DNA of 41,162 nt, taken from NCBI GenBank assembly GCA_937995865.1, contig CALKJA010000040.1:1-41162 (forward strand), written 5' to 3'. The DNA is from an uncultured Paracoccaceae bacterium. GTDB lineage: Bacteria; Pseudomonadota; Alphaproteobacteria; Rhodobacterales; Rhodobacteraceae. Shown here piece by piece: positions 25,093 to 32,909 of the stretch (within the stretch, counting starts at the first letter, position 1; every line of letters starts with the position of its first letter). Made by a program: the position numbers and the translations under genes. Under the pieces are notes generated by a model, which had not been told where the DNA came from, searched no databases, and saw nothing but the letters and a program-made list of their open reading frames with translations.

Positions 25093-25707
25093 ATGGACCC
25101 TGTCCTCCTTTGGGCGTTTATCGCTACAACGCTGATTTTCACACTGGTGCCGGGGCCATCTGTGGCGCTTGCGTCCGCTCAGGCGGTGCGCTTTGGGCGC
25201 CGCGCGGCGCTTGTAACTGTTGCAGGAGATGCGCTTGGCACGGTGGTGCATATCGTGATCGCAACGGCGGGTCTGCAGCTGCTGATTGGTCTGTCAGATC
25301 GAGTGCTGCCGTGGCTTCAGATTGCAGGCGGCGCCTATATTGTGTGGCTGGCAATTCAGAGCCTGCGACACACATCAACCGATGCGCGCAACCCCGCCGC
25401 CAGAGCGACCTTTTGGACCGGCTTCTTCGCCTGCGTGACCAACCCCAAGGCAATCGCGTTTTTCGTAGCACTCTTCCCCGGCTTTATATCGACAGAGCAT
25501 TCCGTGGTGCTTCAGGCCGTTGTCTATGGTGCGATCTTTCTTGTTATCGATGCAGCTCTGATACTCGCTTATGCGTTGGTCGCTGAGGTGACATTCCGCA
25601 AGACGGTACGTCGCTGGATGAGCGTTGAGATGCTTAGCGGCCTTGGCTTGTTCGGCGTAGGTGCGCTGATGATTGCCAAGGGGCTGCGCGAGATACCGGG
25701 GCGCTAG
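25093..25707 (+). CDS. LysE/RhtB-family exporter
   Basis: A 204-residue membrane protein with six hydrophobic segments. The N-terminal FIATTLIFTLVPGPSVALASAQAVRFGRR region carries the conserved (V/T)PGP motif of LysE/RhtB translocators; GGAYIVWLAIQSLR and the WTGFFACVTNPKAIAFFVALFPGF segment (NPK motif) also fit. The family exports amino acids and derivatives; the substrate is unknown. GGAG lies upstream of the ATG. The EamA gene starts two bases after its stop, so these two exporters are probably cotranscribed. Confidence 0.9.
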   Translation: MDPVLLWAFIATTLIFTLVPGPSVALASAQAVRFGRRAALVTVAGDALGTVVHIVIATAGLQLLIGLSDRVLPWLQIAGGAYIVWLAIQSLRHTSTDARNPAARATFWTGFFACVTNPKAIAFFVALFPGFISTEHSVVLQAVVYGAIFLVIDAALILAYALVAEVTFRKTVRRWMSVEMLSGLGLFGVGALMIAKGLREIPGR

Positions 25708-25709
25708 AC

Positions 25710-26588
25710 ATGGACCTTCGCGCGATCATCCTTGGCTTGCTCTTTGCGTTTGCGTGGTCGTCGGCCTTTACTTCGGCACGGATCATTGTGGCTGAGGCAC
25801 CGCCTTTGCTTATCCTTTCATTGCGGTTCTTTTGCTCTGGGTTAATCGGTGTCGCGATTGCGCTGGCCTTGGGGCAATCCTTTCGGCTGACCCGGGCGCA
25901 GTGGCGGGCAACTGTAATCTTTGGCATCTGCCAAAACGCGCTTTATCTTGGGCTCAACTTTGTTGCGATGCAGTGGATCGAAGCATCGCTGGCAGCCATC
26001 ATCGCGTCGGCCATGCCGCTCGCGGTGGCACTTGCTGGGTGGGTTATCTTCCGCGATCGGGTTAGCCCGCTGGGCATTGCCGGATTGATTGCGGGCATGG
26101 TCGGTGTTGCTTTGATCATGGGGATGCGGCTTTCAGGCGGAGCGGATCTTTTGGGGGTCGTCTTTTGTTTGATTGCCGTTGCGGCGCTGACAGCAGCAAC
26201 GCTTTCCCTTCGCACCGCGTCGTCGGGCGGCAATTTTATGATGGTAGTGGGTCTGCAAATGCTGATCGGCGCTGCTGCATTGCTGGTTCCGGGGCTTATG
26301 CTGGAGACTTGGGACGTGACCTGGACCCCCCGCTTGACGCTCGCGTTTGCGTACACAACCCTGGTGCCGGGGCTGTTGGCGACACTCATCTGGTTTTACC
26401 TTGTAGATCGCATTGGCGCGGTCAAAGCAGCAACGTTCCATTTTCTGAACCCGTTCTTTGGCGTGGCTGTTGCAGCGGTCTTTCTGAGCGAGGCGTTGGG
26501 CTGGCTCGATGTTGTCGGCGTCATGATCATCACAGCGGGTATTCTTGCGGTTCAGCTTTCCAAACAAATGCCACCCACGCAGAGTTGA
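25710..26588 (+). CDS. EamA/DMT-superfamily transporter
   Basis: A 292-residue protein with ten hydrophobic segments in two EamA repeats: LLFAFAWSSAFTSARIIV at the start, LRFFCSGLIGVAIAL, and a second repeat ending FHFLNPFFGVAVAAVFLSEALG. The last motif (LNP...FLSE) is a hallmark of the second EamA domain. It is distinct from the EamA gene near 2.9 kb. Substrate unknown; drug/metabolite exporters of this type often handle amino acids or aromatic compounds. It is coupled to the upstream LysE-type exporter. Confidence 0.9.
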   Translation: MDLRAIILGLLFAFAWSSAFTSARIIVAEAPPLLILSLRFFCSGLIGVAIALALGQSFRLTRAQWRATVIFGICQNALYLGLNFVAMQWIEASLAAIIASAMPLAVALAGWVIFRDRVSPLGIAGLIAGMVGVALIMGMRLSGGADLLGVVFCLIAVAALTAATLSLRTASSGGNFMMVVGLQMLIGAAALLVPGLMLETWDVTWTPRLTLAFAYTTLVPGLLATLIWFYLVDRIGAVKAATFHFLNPFFGVAVAAVFLSEALGWLDVVGVMIITAGILAVQLSKQMPPTQS

Positions 26589-26646
26589 GCATTTGTAACC
26601 GTGTAGACGGCTGACTTTTGCCCGCATGTCAGGCAGATCATGCTTC

Positions 26647-27360
26647 ATGGACTTGGTATTTGGATATCTTGCGGGCCTACTGACGCTCATCAACCCTTGC
26701 GTTGTGCCGGTGCTGCCGATCGTGCTGGCATCGGCCGTGCAAGCCTCAAAATGGGGGCCGGTGGCGCTGGCTGCAGGTATGAGCCTTGCCTTTGTTGCGC
26801 TGGGCGTTTCGGTTACCGCATTCGGACGCGCGCTTGGTATAGATGAAACCACGATTTCAAACGCAGGCGCAGTGTTGATGATCGCGTTTGGGCTTGTGCT
26901 TTTGGTCCCCCAATTCTCTGCCAGCTTTGCAACTGCAACCGGCGGATTTGCTGGCCGCGCGGACGCAGGGCTAGAGGATGTGGACCGCACATCGGCACGC
27001 GGGCAATTCGTTACAGGGATGTTGCTTGGGGCGGTATGGAGCCCGTGTATAGGGCCAACGCTGGGAAGCGCGATTGCGCTTGCTTCAACCGGTGAGAATT
27101 TGGGTTGGGCTACCGCCATAATGGTGAGTTTCGCGCTGGGTGTGAGCACAATCATTCTTGGTCTTGGCTATGGTGCGCAATCCGCGTTGCGCAGCCGCGC
27201 GGTGTTGATGCGCCGTATATCTGTCTGGGCGCGCCCAATGATGGGTGTGATGCTTATACTCGTGGGCTTCGGAATACTGTTCAAAGTCCATCACATGATC
27301 GAAATCTGGGCGTTGGAAACACTGCCCTACTGGCTTCAGGACCTATCGGTCCGATTCTAA
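26647..27360 (+). CDS. CcdA-family thiol:disulfide membrane transporter
   Basis: About 237 residues with six hydrophobic segments. The two redox cysteines of CcdA-type proteins are in TLINPCVVPVLPIV (first helix) and AVWSPCIGPTLGSAI (about residue 138). Such proteins carry reducing equivalents from cytoplasmic thioredoxin across the membrane to periplasmic thioredoxin-like partners. A thioredoxin-like protein with a Tat-type signal follows 13 nt later and is the likely partner. The start at 26647 is chosen because the helix begins soon after; an ATG at 26626 is possible. Confidence 0.87.
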   Translation: MDLVFGYLAGLLTLINPCVVPVLPIVLASAVQASKWGPVALAAGMSLAFVALGVSVTAFGRALGIDETTISNAGAVLMIAFGLVLLVPQFSASFATATGGFAGRADAGLEDVDRTSARGQFVTGMLLGAVWSPCIGPTLGSAIALASTGENLGWATAIMVSFALGVSTIILGLGYGAQSALRSRAVLMRRISVWARPMMGVMLILVGFGILFKVHHMIEIWALETLPYWLQDLSVRF

Positions 27361-27373
27361 AAGGAGAGATGTT

Positions 27374-27790
27374 ATGAACCGTCGTGACTTTATCGCTGCT
27401 GTTGGTGCAACCGCCGTTTTGCCGATGACCGCACAAGCCTCAACCGGGTGGGTCGAATATATTCCGGGTCTTGTGAAAAAGCGCCTTGCAGCCGGTGAAA
27501 CCGTGTTTCTGGATGTAGCTGCCGATTGGTGCACGACCTGCAAGAGCCAAGAGCGCACGATTAATGCGTTGAAATCTGAGAACCCTGCCTACGATGCCGC
27601 GGTGACCTTTATTCGGCTGGACTGGGATGACCACCGGCGTTCTGCGTTGGTGGATGAACTGCGTATCCCGCGCCGCTCGACCCTTGTTGTGCTGAAAGGC
27701 GATGCAGAGCTTGGCCGGATCGTAGCCGGCACCAGCCGCGGTGACATTCGGGCACTTATGGATACCGCGCTTACAGCCGCGAGTACCTGA
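27374..27790 (+). CDS. Tat-exported thioredoxin-family protein
   Basis: A 138-residue protein. Residues 1-22 form a twin-arginine-type signal (MNRRDFIAAVGATAVLPMTA) with cleavage expected near AQA-S. The thioredoxin domain has AADWCTTCKSQERT, with a CxxC redox pair, and the IPRRSTLVVLKGD segment where most thioredoxins have a cis-Pro; here the local sequence is RRSTLV without an obvious proline at the turn. It is probably the periplasmic acceptor for the CcdA-type protein upstream and may reduce a particular periplasmic thiol protein. AAGGAGAG precedes the start. Confidence 0.85.
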   Translation: MNRRDFIAAVGATAVLPMTAQASTGWVEYIPGLVKKRLAAGETVFLDVAADWCTTCKSQERTINALKSENPAYDAAVTFIRLDWDDHRRSALVDELRIPRRSTLVVLKGDAELGRIVAGTSRGDIRALMDTALTAAST

Positions 27791-27806
27791 CAGCGTTTCT
27801 GAGTTA

Positions 27807-27990
27807 GGGCCCGCCCGCCTCCCTTCTGCGCCTACGGCTCGAACACTCGGGGACGCGCCTTCGGCGCGGGGTCTTTGCGATATGGGTGGTTTAGGTGTGA
27901 CTGCCGGAGTGGGGCCAGCCCCACACCCCGGAGTACGTGGATCATTGAAGCATGGCATTGGTCTTCAATGATCCGGATACTCCCCCCGGA
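27807..27990. repeat. Intergenic structured repeat, copy C
   Basis: It fills the thioredoxin to aroC gap. It opens with the same 18 bases as copy A (27807-27824), beginning 17 nt after a stop codon, then a CGCGCC-TTC-GGCGCG hairpin near 27854-27868. The framed module is inverted relative to copies A and B: palindrome GTGGGGC-CA-GCCCCAC (27909-27924), frame CCCCGGAGTACG, stem GGATCATTGAAG (27939-27950) pairing perfectly over 12 bp with 27963-27974, then frame GGATACTCCCCCCGG. It sits between convergent genes, where a bidirectional terminator would be useful. Confidence 0.75.
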
Positions 27991-28000
27991 GGGTACGGGT

Positions 28001-29101
28001 TCAGCCGATCTTGCCTTGATTTGATCCAACTTGGCCGCGATGCAACAGCACATGATCCAGAAGCACGCAAGCCATCATGGCTTCGCCAACTGGGACGGCG
28101 CGAATGCCGACGCAGGGGTCATGGCGACCTTTGGTAATGATCTCAGTTTCTTCACCCGCTTTGGTGATCGTCTTGCGAGTTAAGAGAATCGAAGAGGTTG
28201 GCTTTACTGCAAAGCGGACCACCACATCCTGCCCAGTGGAGATCCCACCAAGAATGCCACCTGCATGGTTCGAGGAATAGACAGGACCATCTGGGCCCAT
28301 CGTGATCTCATCTGCGTTTAGCTCACCAGTCAGCATTGCCGCGGACATGCCCTCACCAATCTCCACGCCTTTGACTGCGTTGATGGACATCATGGCCGCA
28401 GCGAGATCCGTATCCAGTTTGCCATAGACGGGCGCGCCGATCCCTGCTGGCATGCCGCGCGCTGTGACCTCGATCACCGCGCCAACGGAAGAGCCTGATT
28501 TTCGCAAACCATCCAAGTACTCGGCCCAAATTTCAGCGGCAGTCGCATCGGGCGTCCAAAAAGGGTTTTGCCCAATCTGACCCCAGTCAAACGCAGCCCT
28601 GTCAATTTCATGGGCCCCCATGCGGGTCATATACCCGGTGATCTGCAAGTTCGGCGCCAGCGCCTTTAGCGCTTCGCGCGCAAGCCCGCCTGCTGCCACG
28701 CGCGAAGCCGTTTCACGAGCCGAAGAGCGGCCGCCCCCGCGGTAATCCCTCACGCCATATTTCTGATAGTAAGTGATATCTGCATGGCCGGGGCGGAACT
28801 TGTCCATGATATCCCTGTAGTCTTTGGACCGCTGATCGGTGTTTTCGATCATCAGCTGAACGGGTGTTCCGGTGGTGACACCTTCGAACACGCCGGAAAG
28901 AATGCGGACCTGATCCGGCTCGCGGCGCTGCGTGGTGTACTTATTCTGGCCCGGTTTGCGCTTATCCAGCCAGTGTTGGATCATCTCTTCGGAGATCGGC
29001 ACGCCGGGCGGGCAGCCATCAATCGTCGCGCCAAGGGCGGGACCGTGGCTTTCGCCCCAAGTGGTGACACGGAAGAGGTGGCCAAATGTGTTTAGGCTCA
29101 T
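28001..29101 (-). CDS. aroC: Chorismate synthase
   Basis: A 366-residue enzyme that converts 5-enolpyruvylshikimate 3-phosphate to chorismate with reduced FMN. Signatures are [19 protein letters not shown] at the N-terminus, [17 protein letters not shown]-like sequence at about 48-65, [23 protein letters not shown], and the C-terminal [11 protein letters not shown] and [18 protein letters not shown]. The start at 29101 has GGAG about 11 nt upstream and opens with the family MSLNTFGH; the longer frame is not credible. It is the last step of the common aromatic amino acid pathway. Confidence 0.96.
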   Translation of the reverse strand: MSLNTFGHLFRVTTWGESHGPALGATIDGCPPGVPISEEMIQHWLDKRKPGQNKYTTQRREPDQVRILSGVFEGVTTGTPVQLMIENTDQRSKDYRDIMDKFRPGHADITYYQKYGVRDYRGGGRSSARETASRVAAGGLAREALKALAPNLQITGYMTRMGAHEIDRAAFDWGQIGQNPFWTPDATAAEIWAEYLDGLRKSGSSVGAVIEVTARGMPAGIGAPVYGKLDTDLAAAMMSINAVKGVEIGEGMSAAMLTGELNADEITMGPDGPVYSSNHAGGILGGISTGQDVVVRFAVKPTSSILLTRKTITKAGEETEIITKGRHDPCVGIRAVPVGEAMMACVLLDHVLLHRGQVGSNQGKIG

Positions 29102-29132
29102 ATGCGGGCGCTCCGGGTTGGTTGCCCCGCGT

Positions 29133-29384
29133 TTATCGCCCCTCCTGACGCTCGGCAAGCCGCGCGCGGCGGGCATTGGCATCGGATGTGATGAAGGTCA
29201 CGCTGCGATCTACCAATATCACAAGGCTGGCGGTGATTCAAAGCGGCATGTCATGGGACGCGGCGATCCCATAGGCATAGTAAACGAGCCAAATAAAGCC
29301 AAGCTCAAGGCATAAAACAACTAGACGCAATCCCCCAAGGGCGACTCCTTTCTCCTGAATTTCAGATATGTCCTTTCTTACCAT
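29133..29384 (-). pseudogene. Possible small membrane protein gene split by TGA
   Basis: On the minus strand an ATG at 29384 opens a 48-codon frame, MVRKDISEIQEKGVALGGLR followed by about 22 hydrophobic residues and ASHDMPL, ending at TGA 29238-29240. The same frame is then open for a further 34 codons, [19 protein letters not shown] and an Arg-rich tail ending AERQEGR. The hydrophobic then basic pattern looks coding, but no family is recognised and no strong ribosome-binding site is seen. It could be a genuine 48-residue protein, a decayed gene, or chance. It is the only coding candidate between aroC and the TPP riboswitch. Confidence 0.28.
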
Positions 29385-29496
29385 AAAACCGAGCCGCGCG
29401 CCTGTGCCCCAACTTGATTTACTTTCAAAAACAGCAGGTTGCACGGTTGTTTGCGGATCTCTCTTGCCCTTCGGTGCGAAAGCTGCATTTTGAGCG

Positions 29497-29582
29497 TCAC
29501 CTCGGGGTGCCATGTTTGTGGCTGAGATGCGTGATGCGAACCCGTAGAACCTGAACCGGCTAGAACCGGCGGAGGGAAGGTA
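29497..29582 (+). promoter_or_regulatory. TPP (thi-box) riboswitch
   Basis: Conserved thi-box blocks appear in order: CTCGGGGTGCC (29501-29511), GGCTGAGATG (from 29520), ACCCGTAGAACCTGA (29540-29554), a CCGG-CTAGAA-CCGG stem-loop, and GGAGGGAAGG (29571-29580). The P1 helix can form from ACCT (29499-29502) and AGGT (29578-29581). This element binds thiamine diphosphate and represses the thiamine uptake operon that begins 50 nt downstream. Confidence 0.93.
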
Positions 29583-29624
29583 TTGGACACTCCAAAACCC
29601 TCACCCCCGTTCGGCGTATTGGAG
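29583..29624 (+). promoter_or_regulatory. Riboswitch expression platform with competing hairpins
   Basis: CTCCAA at 29590-29595 can pair perfectly with TTGGAG at 29619-29624, which contains the thiB ribosome-binding site (7 nt before the ATG). The same bases TCCAA (29591-29595) can instead pair with TTGGA at 29583-29587 in a small hairpin that frees the site. This suggests translational control by TPP. No T-run terminator is seen between the aptamer and thiB. Confidence 0.62.
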
Positions 29625-29631
29625 AACCAAG

Positions 29632-30615
29632 ATGAAGATGCTTCCCCTTTTCGCAGGACTGACCCTTGTTGCCACAACGGCAGCAGCGCAGACGCCTGTA
29701 TTGACTGTGTATGCCCCTGATTATTTCGGGTCCGAATGGGGGCCGGGACCCTCAATCGAGGCAGGATTCGAAGAGATTTGCGGCTGTGATCTGCAATATG
29801 TGACGGGCGATGTGCTGCCTCGCATCCTTTTGGAAGGTCAACGCACCGATGCGGATGTGGTGATTGGGTTAAACACTGATGTGACCAAGCGCGCCCGCGA
29901 AACGGGCCTTTTTGACGCGCATGGGCAAGACGTCAGCGCGCTGACACTGCCCGTTACTTGGGAAGATGAGACATTCCTGCCGTTTAACTGGTCCTATGTT
30001 TCATTCGTCTACGACACGACAAAGATTGAAACGCCCCCCTCTAGCTTTGCAGCCCTATTGGACGCGCCTGAGGACGTGAAGCTTGTTATACAAGACCCTC
30101 GTTCCTCGATCTCGGGCCTTGCGCTTTTGCTGTGGGTCAAGTCTGTTTACGGCGATGAGGCCGGCACCTATTGGGAGGCGTTGGCCCCACGGATCGTGAC
30201 CGTGACCCAAGGCTGGTCCGAAGCGTATGGCATGTTCACCGATGGTGAAGTGCCAATGGTGCTCAGCTTCTCTACCTCACCCGCCTATCACATTATCGCT
30301 GAAGAGGACCAAACCAAACAGGCTGCGATCTTTGACGATGGGCATTATGCGTTTTTTGAGCTGGCCGCCAAAGTCGAGGGTACGGATGTGCCAGAGCTAG
30401 CAGACGCATTTATGGCTTATGTGTTGTCCGAAGGGTTTCAGGAGGGCATTCCAACAACCAACTGGTCCTATCCTGCGGCGTTGGCCGATGAGAAACTGCC
30501 GCAAGGTTTTCAGGATCTTCCGCGCCCGGCGACAGCATTGTTCTACTCTGAAGAGGAAGCGGCTGCATTGCGCGATGACGCATTGGAAGAATGGCGCGCC
30601 GCGCTGTCCCGCTAA
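29632..30615 (+). CDS. thiB: Thiamine ABC transporter substrate-binding protein
   Basis: A 327-residue periplasmic protein with signal peptide MKMLPLFAGLTLVATTAAAQ. The mature part starts TPVLTVYAPDYFGSEWGPG, then ADVVIGLNTDVTKRARETGLF, FNWSYVSFVYDTTKI, VIQDPRSSISGLALLLWVKS, and TVTQGWSEAYGMFTDGEVPMVLSFSTSPAYH, all typical of ThiB-type binding proteins. It binds thiamine and/or its phosphates for import. GGAG lies before the ATG and is the probable target of riboswitch sequestration. The 3' end overlaps thiP by 25 nt. Confidence 0.93.
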   Translation: MKMLPLFAGLTLVATTAAAQTPVLTVYAPDYFGSEWGPGPSIEAGFEEICGCDLQYVTGDVLPRILLEGQRTDADVVIGLNTDVTKRARETGLFDAHGQDVSALTLPVTWEDETFLPFNWSYVSFVYDTTKIETPPSSFAALLDAPEDVKLVIQDPRSSISGLALLLWVKSVYGDEAGTYWEALAPRIVTVTQGWSEAYGMFTDGEVPMVLSFSTSPAYHIIAEEDQTKQAAIFDDGHYAFFELAAKVEGTDVPELADAFMAYVLSEGFQEGIPTTNWSYPAALADEKLPQGFQDLPRPATALFYSEEEAAALRDDALEEWRAALSR

Positions 30616-32156
30616 GGGCTGTATTTGGGGCGGCTTCGGCCGCCCTGATGCTGACGCTCACACTTGGCACGCTTATCGCCGTCGCGATGCGCGCAGAGGG
30701 TGTGAGCGGCTTTGGTCCCGGAGATTGGGGGGCCATTCGGTTTACGATCACACAGGCATTGATCTCTGCGGCTTTGTCAGTGCTTGGGGCAATTCCGGTT
30801 GCGCGGGCATTGGCGCGGCGGCGCTTTGCGGGGCGGGGGTTTGTGATCGCCCTTTTGGGTGCACCGTTTATCCTACCCGTGATTGTGGCCGTGCTTGGGC
30901 TGGTGGCGGCCTTCGGGCAAAACGGGATAATCAATTCCGCGCTTCAAGCGCTGGGTCTGCCCACAGTGAGCCTTTATGGCTTTCACGGCGTTATACTCGC
31001 ACATGTTTTCTACAATCTGCCGCTGGCGACGCGCCTTATCCTTCAAGGATGGCTAGCCGTTCCAGGTGAAAAGATGCGGCTGGCTGGATCACTGAATTTC
31101 GCGCCGCGCGATATCCAACGGCATATCGAATGGCCGATGCTGCGTGAAACGGCCCCGGGGGCGTTTTTGGTGATTTTCCTTTTGTGCCTGACCAGCTTTG
31201 CCGTTGCACTGGCTGTCGGGGGAGGACCCCGGGCGACAACGGTTGAGCTGGCGATCTATCAGGCGTTTCGCTTTGATTTTGATCTGGGCAAGGCCGCATT
31301 GTTGGCGCTTGTGCAATTCGGGCTTTGTGCTTGCGTTGGGTTAGTCGCCTTTTGGATCGCCCTGCCGCAAACGGCGATGGCGGGGCTTGATGGCGTCCAA
31401 AGACGCTGGGATGCGGATGGTCTGGCATTGCGGATACAAGACTGCGCAGCGATAGGTTTGGCGTGCCTGTTTTTGATTGGGCCGATGACTCTTGTGCTGT
31501 GGGGTGGAGTGCCTGCACTGATCGATTTGCCGGGCACTGTCTGGCGCGCTGCGGGAACTTCTATCGCGATTGCGCTTGTCTCGATGGCACTGACGCTGTG
31601 TCTTTCGTTGTCTTTGGTAATGTGGGCCGAAGGCGGTGGTCGTGCGGGGCGCGCGTTGGGTGAGGGGATCGGCGCGTTAGCGCTTGCGGCCTCACCGCTT
31701 GTGATGGGGACCGGGCTGTTCATTTTGATCTTCCCCTTTGCCAACCCGCAGGACCTTGCTCTTAGTGTAACAATCGCGGTCAATGCGGCTGTGTCGGTGC
31801 CATTTGCCGTACGGGTTCTCGCCCCGGCCCTTCGCGAGCTTGAGGCATCGTACGGAGCGCTTGCAGATAGCCTCGCGCTTAGTGGGTGGGCACGTTTGCG
31901 TTGGCTGATCCTGCCCCGATTGCGCAGGCCCTTGGGATTCGCGGCGGGGCTATCTGCCGCGCTCAGCATGGGGGATCTTGGTGTGATTACATTGTTTTCG
32001 CAGCAGGGCAATGAGACGCTGCCATTGGCCATGTATCAGTTGATGGGAGCATATCGGCTTGATCAGGCGGCAGGTGCTGCATTGCTGCTGGTGCTGCTCA
32101 GCTTTGGTTTGTTCTGGGCTTTTGATCGGGGAGGACGCGTGAATGCTGACACTTGA
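30591..32156 (+). CDS. thiP: Thiamine ABC transporter permease
   Basis: A 521-residue fused permease with two MetI-like transmembrane domains, about residues 50-245 and 300-510, twelve or so helices. EAA-type loops are visible as AGSLNFAPRDIQRHIEWPML (first half) and ADSLALSGWARLRWLILPRL (second half). It forms the membrane channel of the thiamine importer ThiBPQ. It starts inside the thiB 3' end with GGAAG very close to the ATG, so coupling is likely and a start further in (30648) cannot be excluded. It overlaps thiQ by 14 nt. Confidence 0.92.
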   Translation: MARRAVPLRAVFGAASAALMLTLTLGTLIAVAMRAEGVSGFGPGDWGAIRFTITQALISAALSVLGAIPVARALARRRFAGRGFVIALLGAPFILPVIVAVLGLVAAFGQNGIINSALQALGLPTVSLYGFHGVILAHVFYNLPLATRLILQGWLAVPGEKMRLAGSLNFAPRDIQRHIEWPMLRETAPGAFLVIFLLCLTSFAVALAVGGGPRATTVELAIYQAFRFDFDLGKAALLALVQFGLCACVGLVAFWIALPQTAMAGLDGVQRRWDADGLALRIQDCAAIGLACLFLIGPMTLVLWGGVPALIDLPGTVWRAAGTSIAIALVSMALTLCLSLSLVMWAEGGGRAGRALGEGIGALALAASPLVMGTGLFILIFPFANPQDLALSVTIAVNAAVSVPFAVRVLAPALRELEASYGALADSLALSGWARLRWLILPRLRRPLGFAAGLSAALSMGDLGVITLFSQQGNETLPLAMYQLMGAYRLDQAAGAALLLVLLSFGLFWAFDRGGRVNADT

Positions 32157-32832
32157 AAGGCTGAGGTTCACGCGCGGGGACTACACCCTAAACGCGGATT
32201 GGAGCCTGCCACGCGGCAGCCGTTGTGCCGTTTTGGGGCCGTCAGGCGGCGGGAAATCTACGCTGCTCAGCCTTATCGCTGGTTTTGAACCACCCGCCGC
32301 TGGTCGGATCTGGCTTGCGGGTGTGGATATCACCGGGCAATCGCCCGGTGCGCGCCCGATAAGCACGGTGTTTCAGGAAACGAACCTGTTTCCGCATCTG
32401 AGTGTGTCACAGAATGTCGGGCTTGGTCTTACCCCCGCGCGGCTCAGTGCAGCGCAGGCGGATGCGGTCACAGATGTACTGCGCGCGGTTGAGTTGGCGG
32501 CGTTCGCGGATCGCAAACCCGGTGCGTTGTCAGGCGGGCAGCGCGCGCGCGTGGCACTGGCGCGTGTTCTGCTGCGGGAACGGCCCTTGCTTCTGTTGGA
32601 TGAAGCGTTTTCAGCGCTGGGGCCCGCTCTTAAGAATGAGATGTTTGCATTGTTGGAGAGCATTTTGTCCCAAACGGGAGCGACCGTGCTGATGGTCACC
32701 CATGACCCCGAAGAAGCGGCCTTGATGGATCAGATCATCGTTGTTGAGGGCGGCAAGGCACACGCACCACAGCCCGCCGGGCCGATTTTGGCGGACCCTC
32801 CCCCGGCGCTTGCTGCCTATTTGGGACGCTAG
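32143..32832 (+). CDS. thiQ: Thiamine ABC transporter ATP-binding protein
   Basis: A 229-residue ABC ATPase. Walker A is GPSGGGKST at about residues 33-41, the Q-loop is VFQETNLFPHLSV, the signature is LSGGQRARVALAR, Walker B is LLLLDEAF with the catalytic Glu, and the switch His is in MVTHDPEEA. It powers ThiBP. It begins within thiP with a 14-nt overlap. A strong palindromic terminator follows, shared with the convergent petC gene. Confidence 0.95.
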   Translation: MLTLERLRFTRGDYTLNADWSLPRGSRCAVLGPSGGGKSTLLSLIAGFEPPAAGRIWLAGVDITGQSPGARPISTVFQETNLFPHLSVSQNVGLGLTPARLSAAQADAVTDVLRAVELAAFADRKPGALSGGQRARVALARVLLRERPLLLLDEAFSALGPALKNEMFALLESILSQTGATVLMVTHDPEEAALMDQIIVVEGGKAHAPQPAGPILADPPPALAAYLGR

Positions 32833-32854
32833 CGCACTCCGAGCCCACCAAACG

Positions 32855-32885
32855 AAAAACGCGGGCCAAGAGGGGCCCGCGTTTT
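32855..32885. terminator. Bidirectional terminator between thiQ and petC
   Basis: AAAACGCGGGCC (32856-32867) pairs with GGCCCGCGTTTT across a short loop, with a run of A on one side and T on the other, so it can end transcription from both strands. It lies 23 nt after thiQ and 25 nt after the petC stop on the minus strand. Confidence 0.9.
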
Positions 32886-32909
32886 AGAATTTCAAAGCAT
32901 CAGCGCAGC

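Noticed and set aside
26133-27155. A 340-codon open frame on the minus strand
   Set aside because: It lies antisense to the EamA and CcdA-type genes, which have clear family motifs; the peptide is low-complexity and has no recognisable domain.
29238-29240. TGA as a selenocysteine codon
   Set aside because: No SECIS-like hairpin was recognised downstream and the flanking residues fit no selenoprotein.
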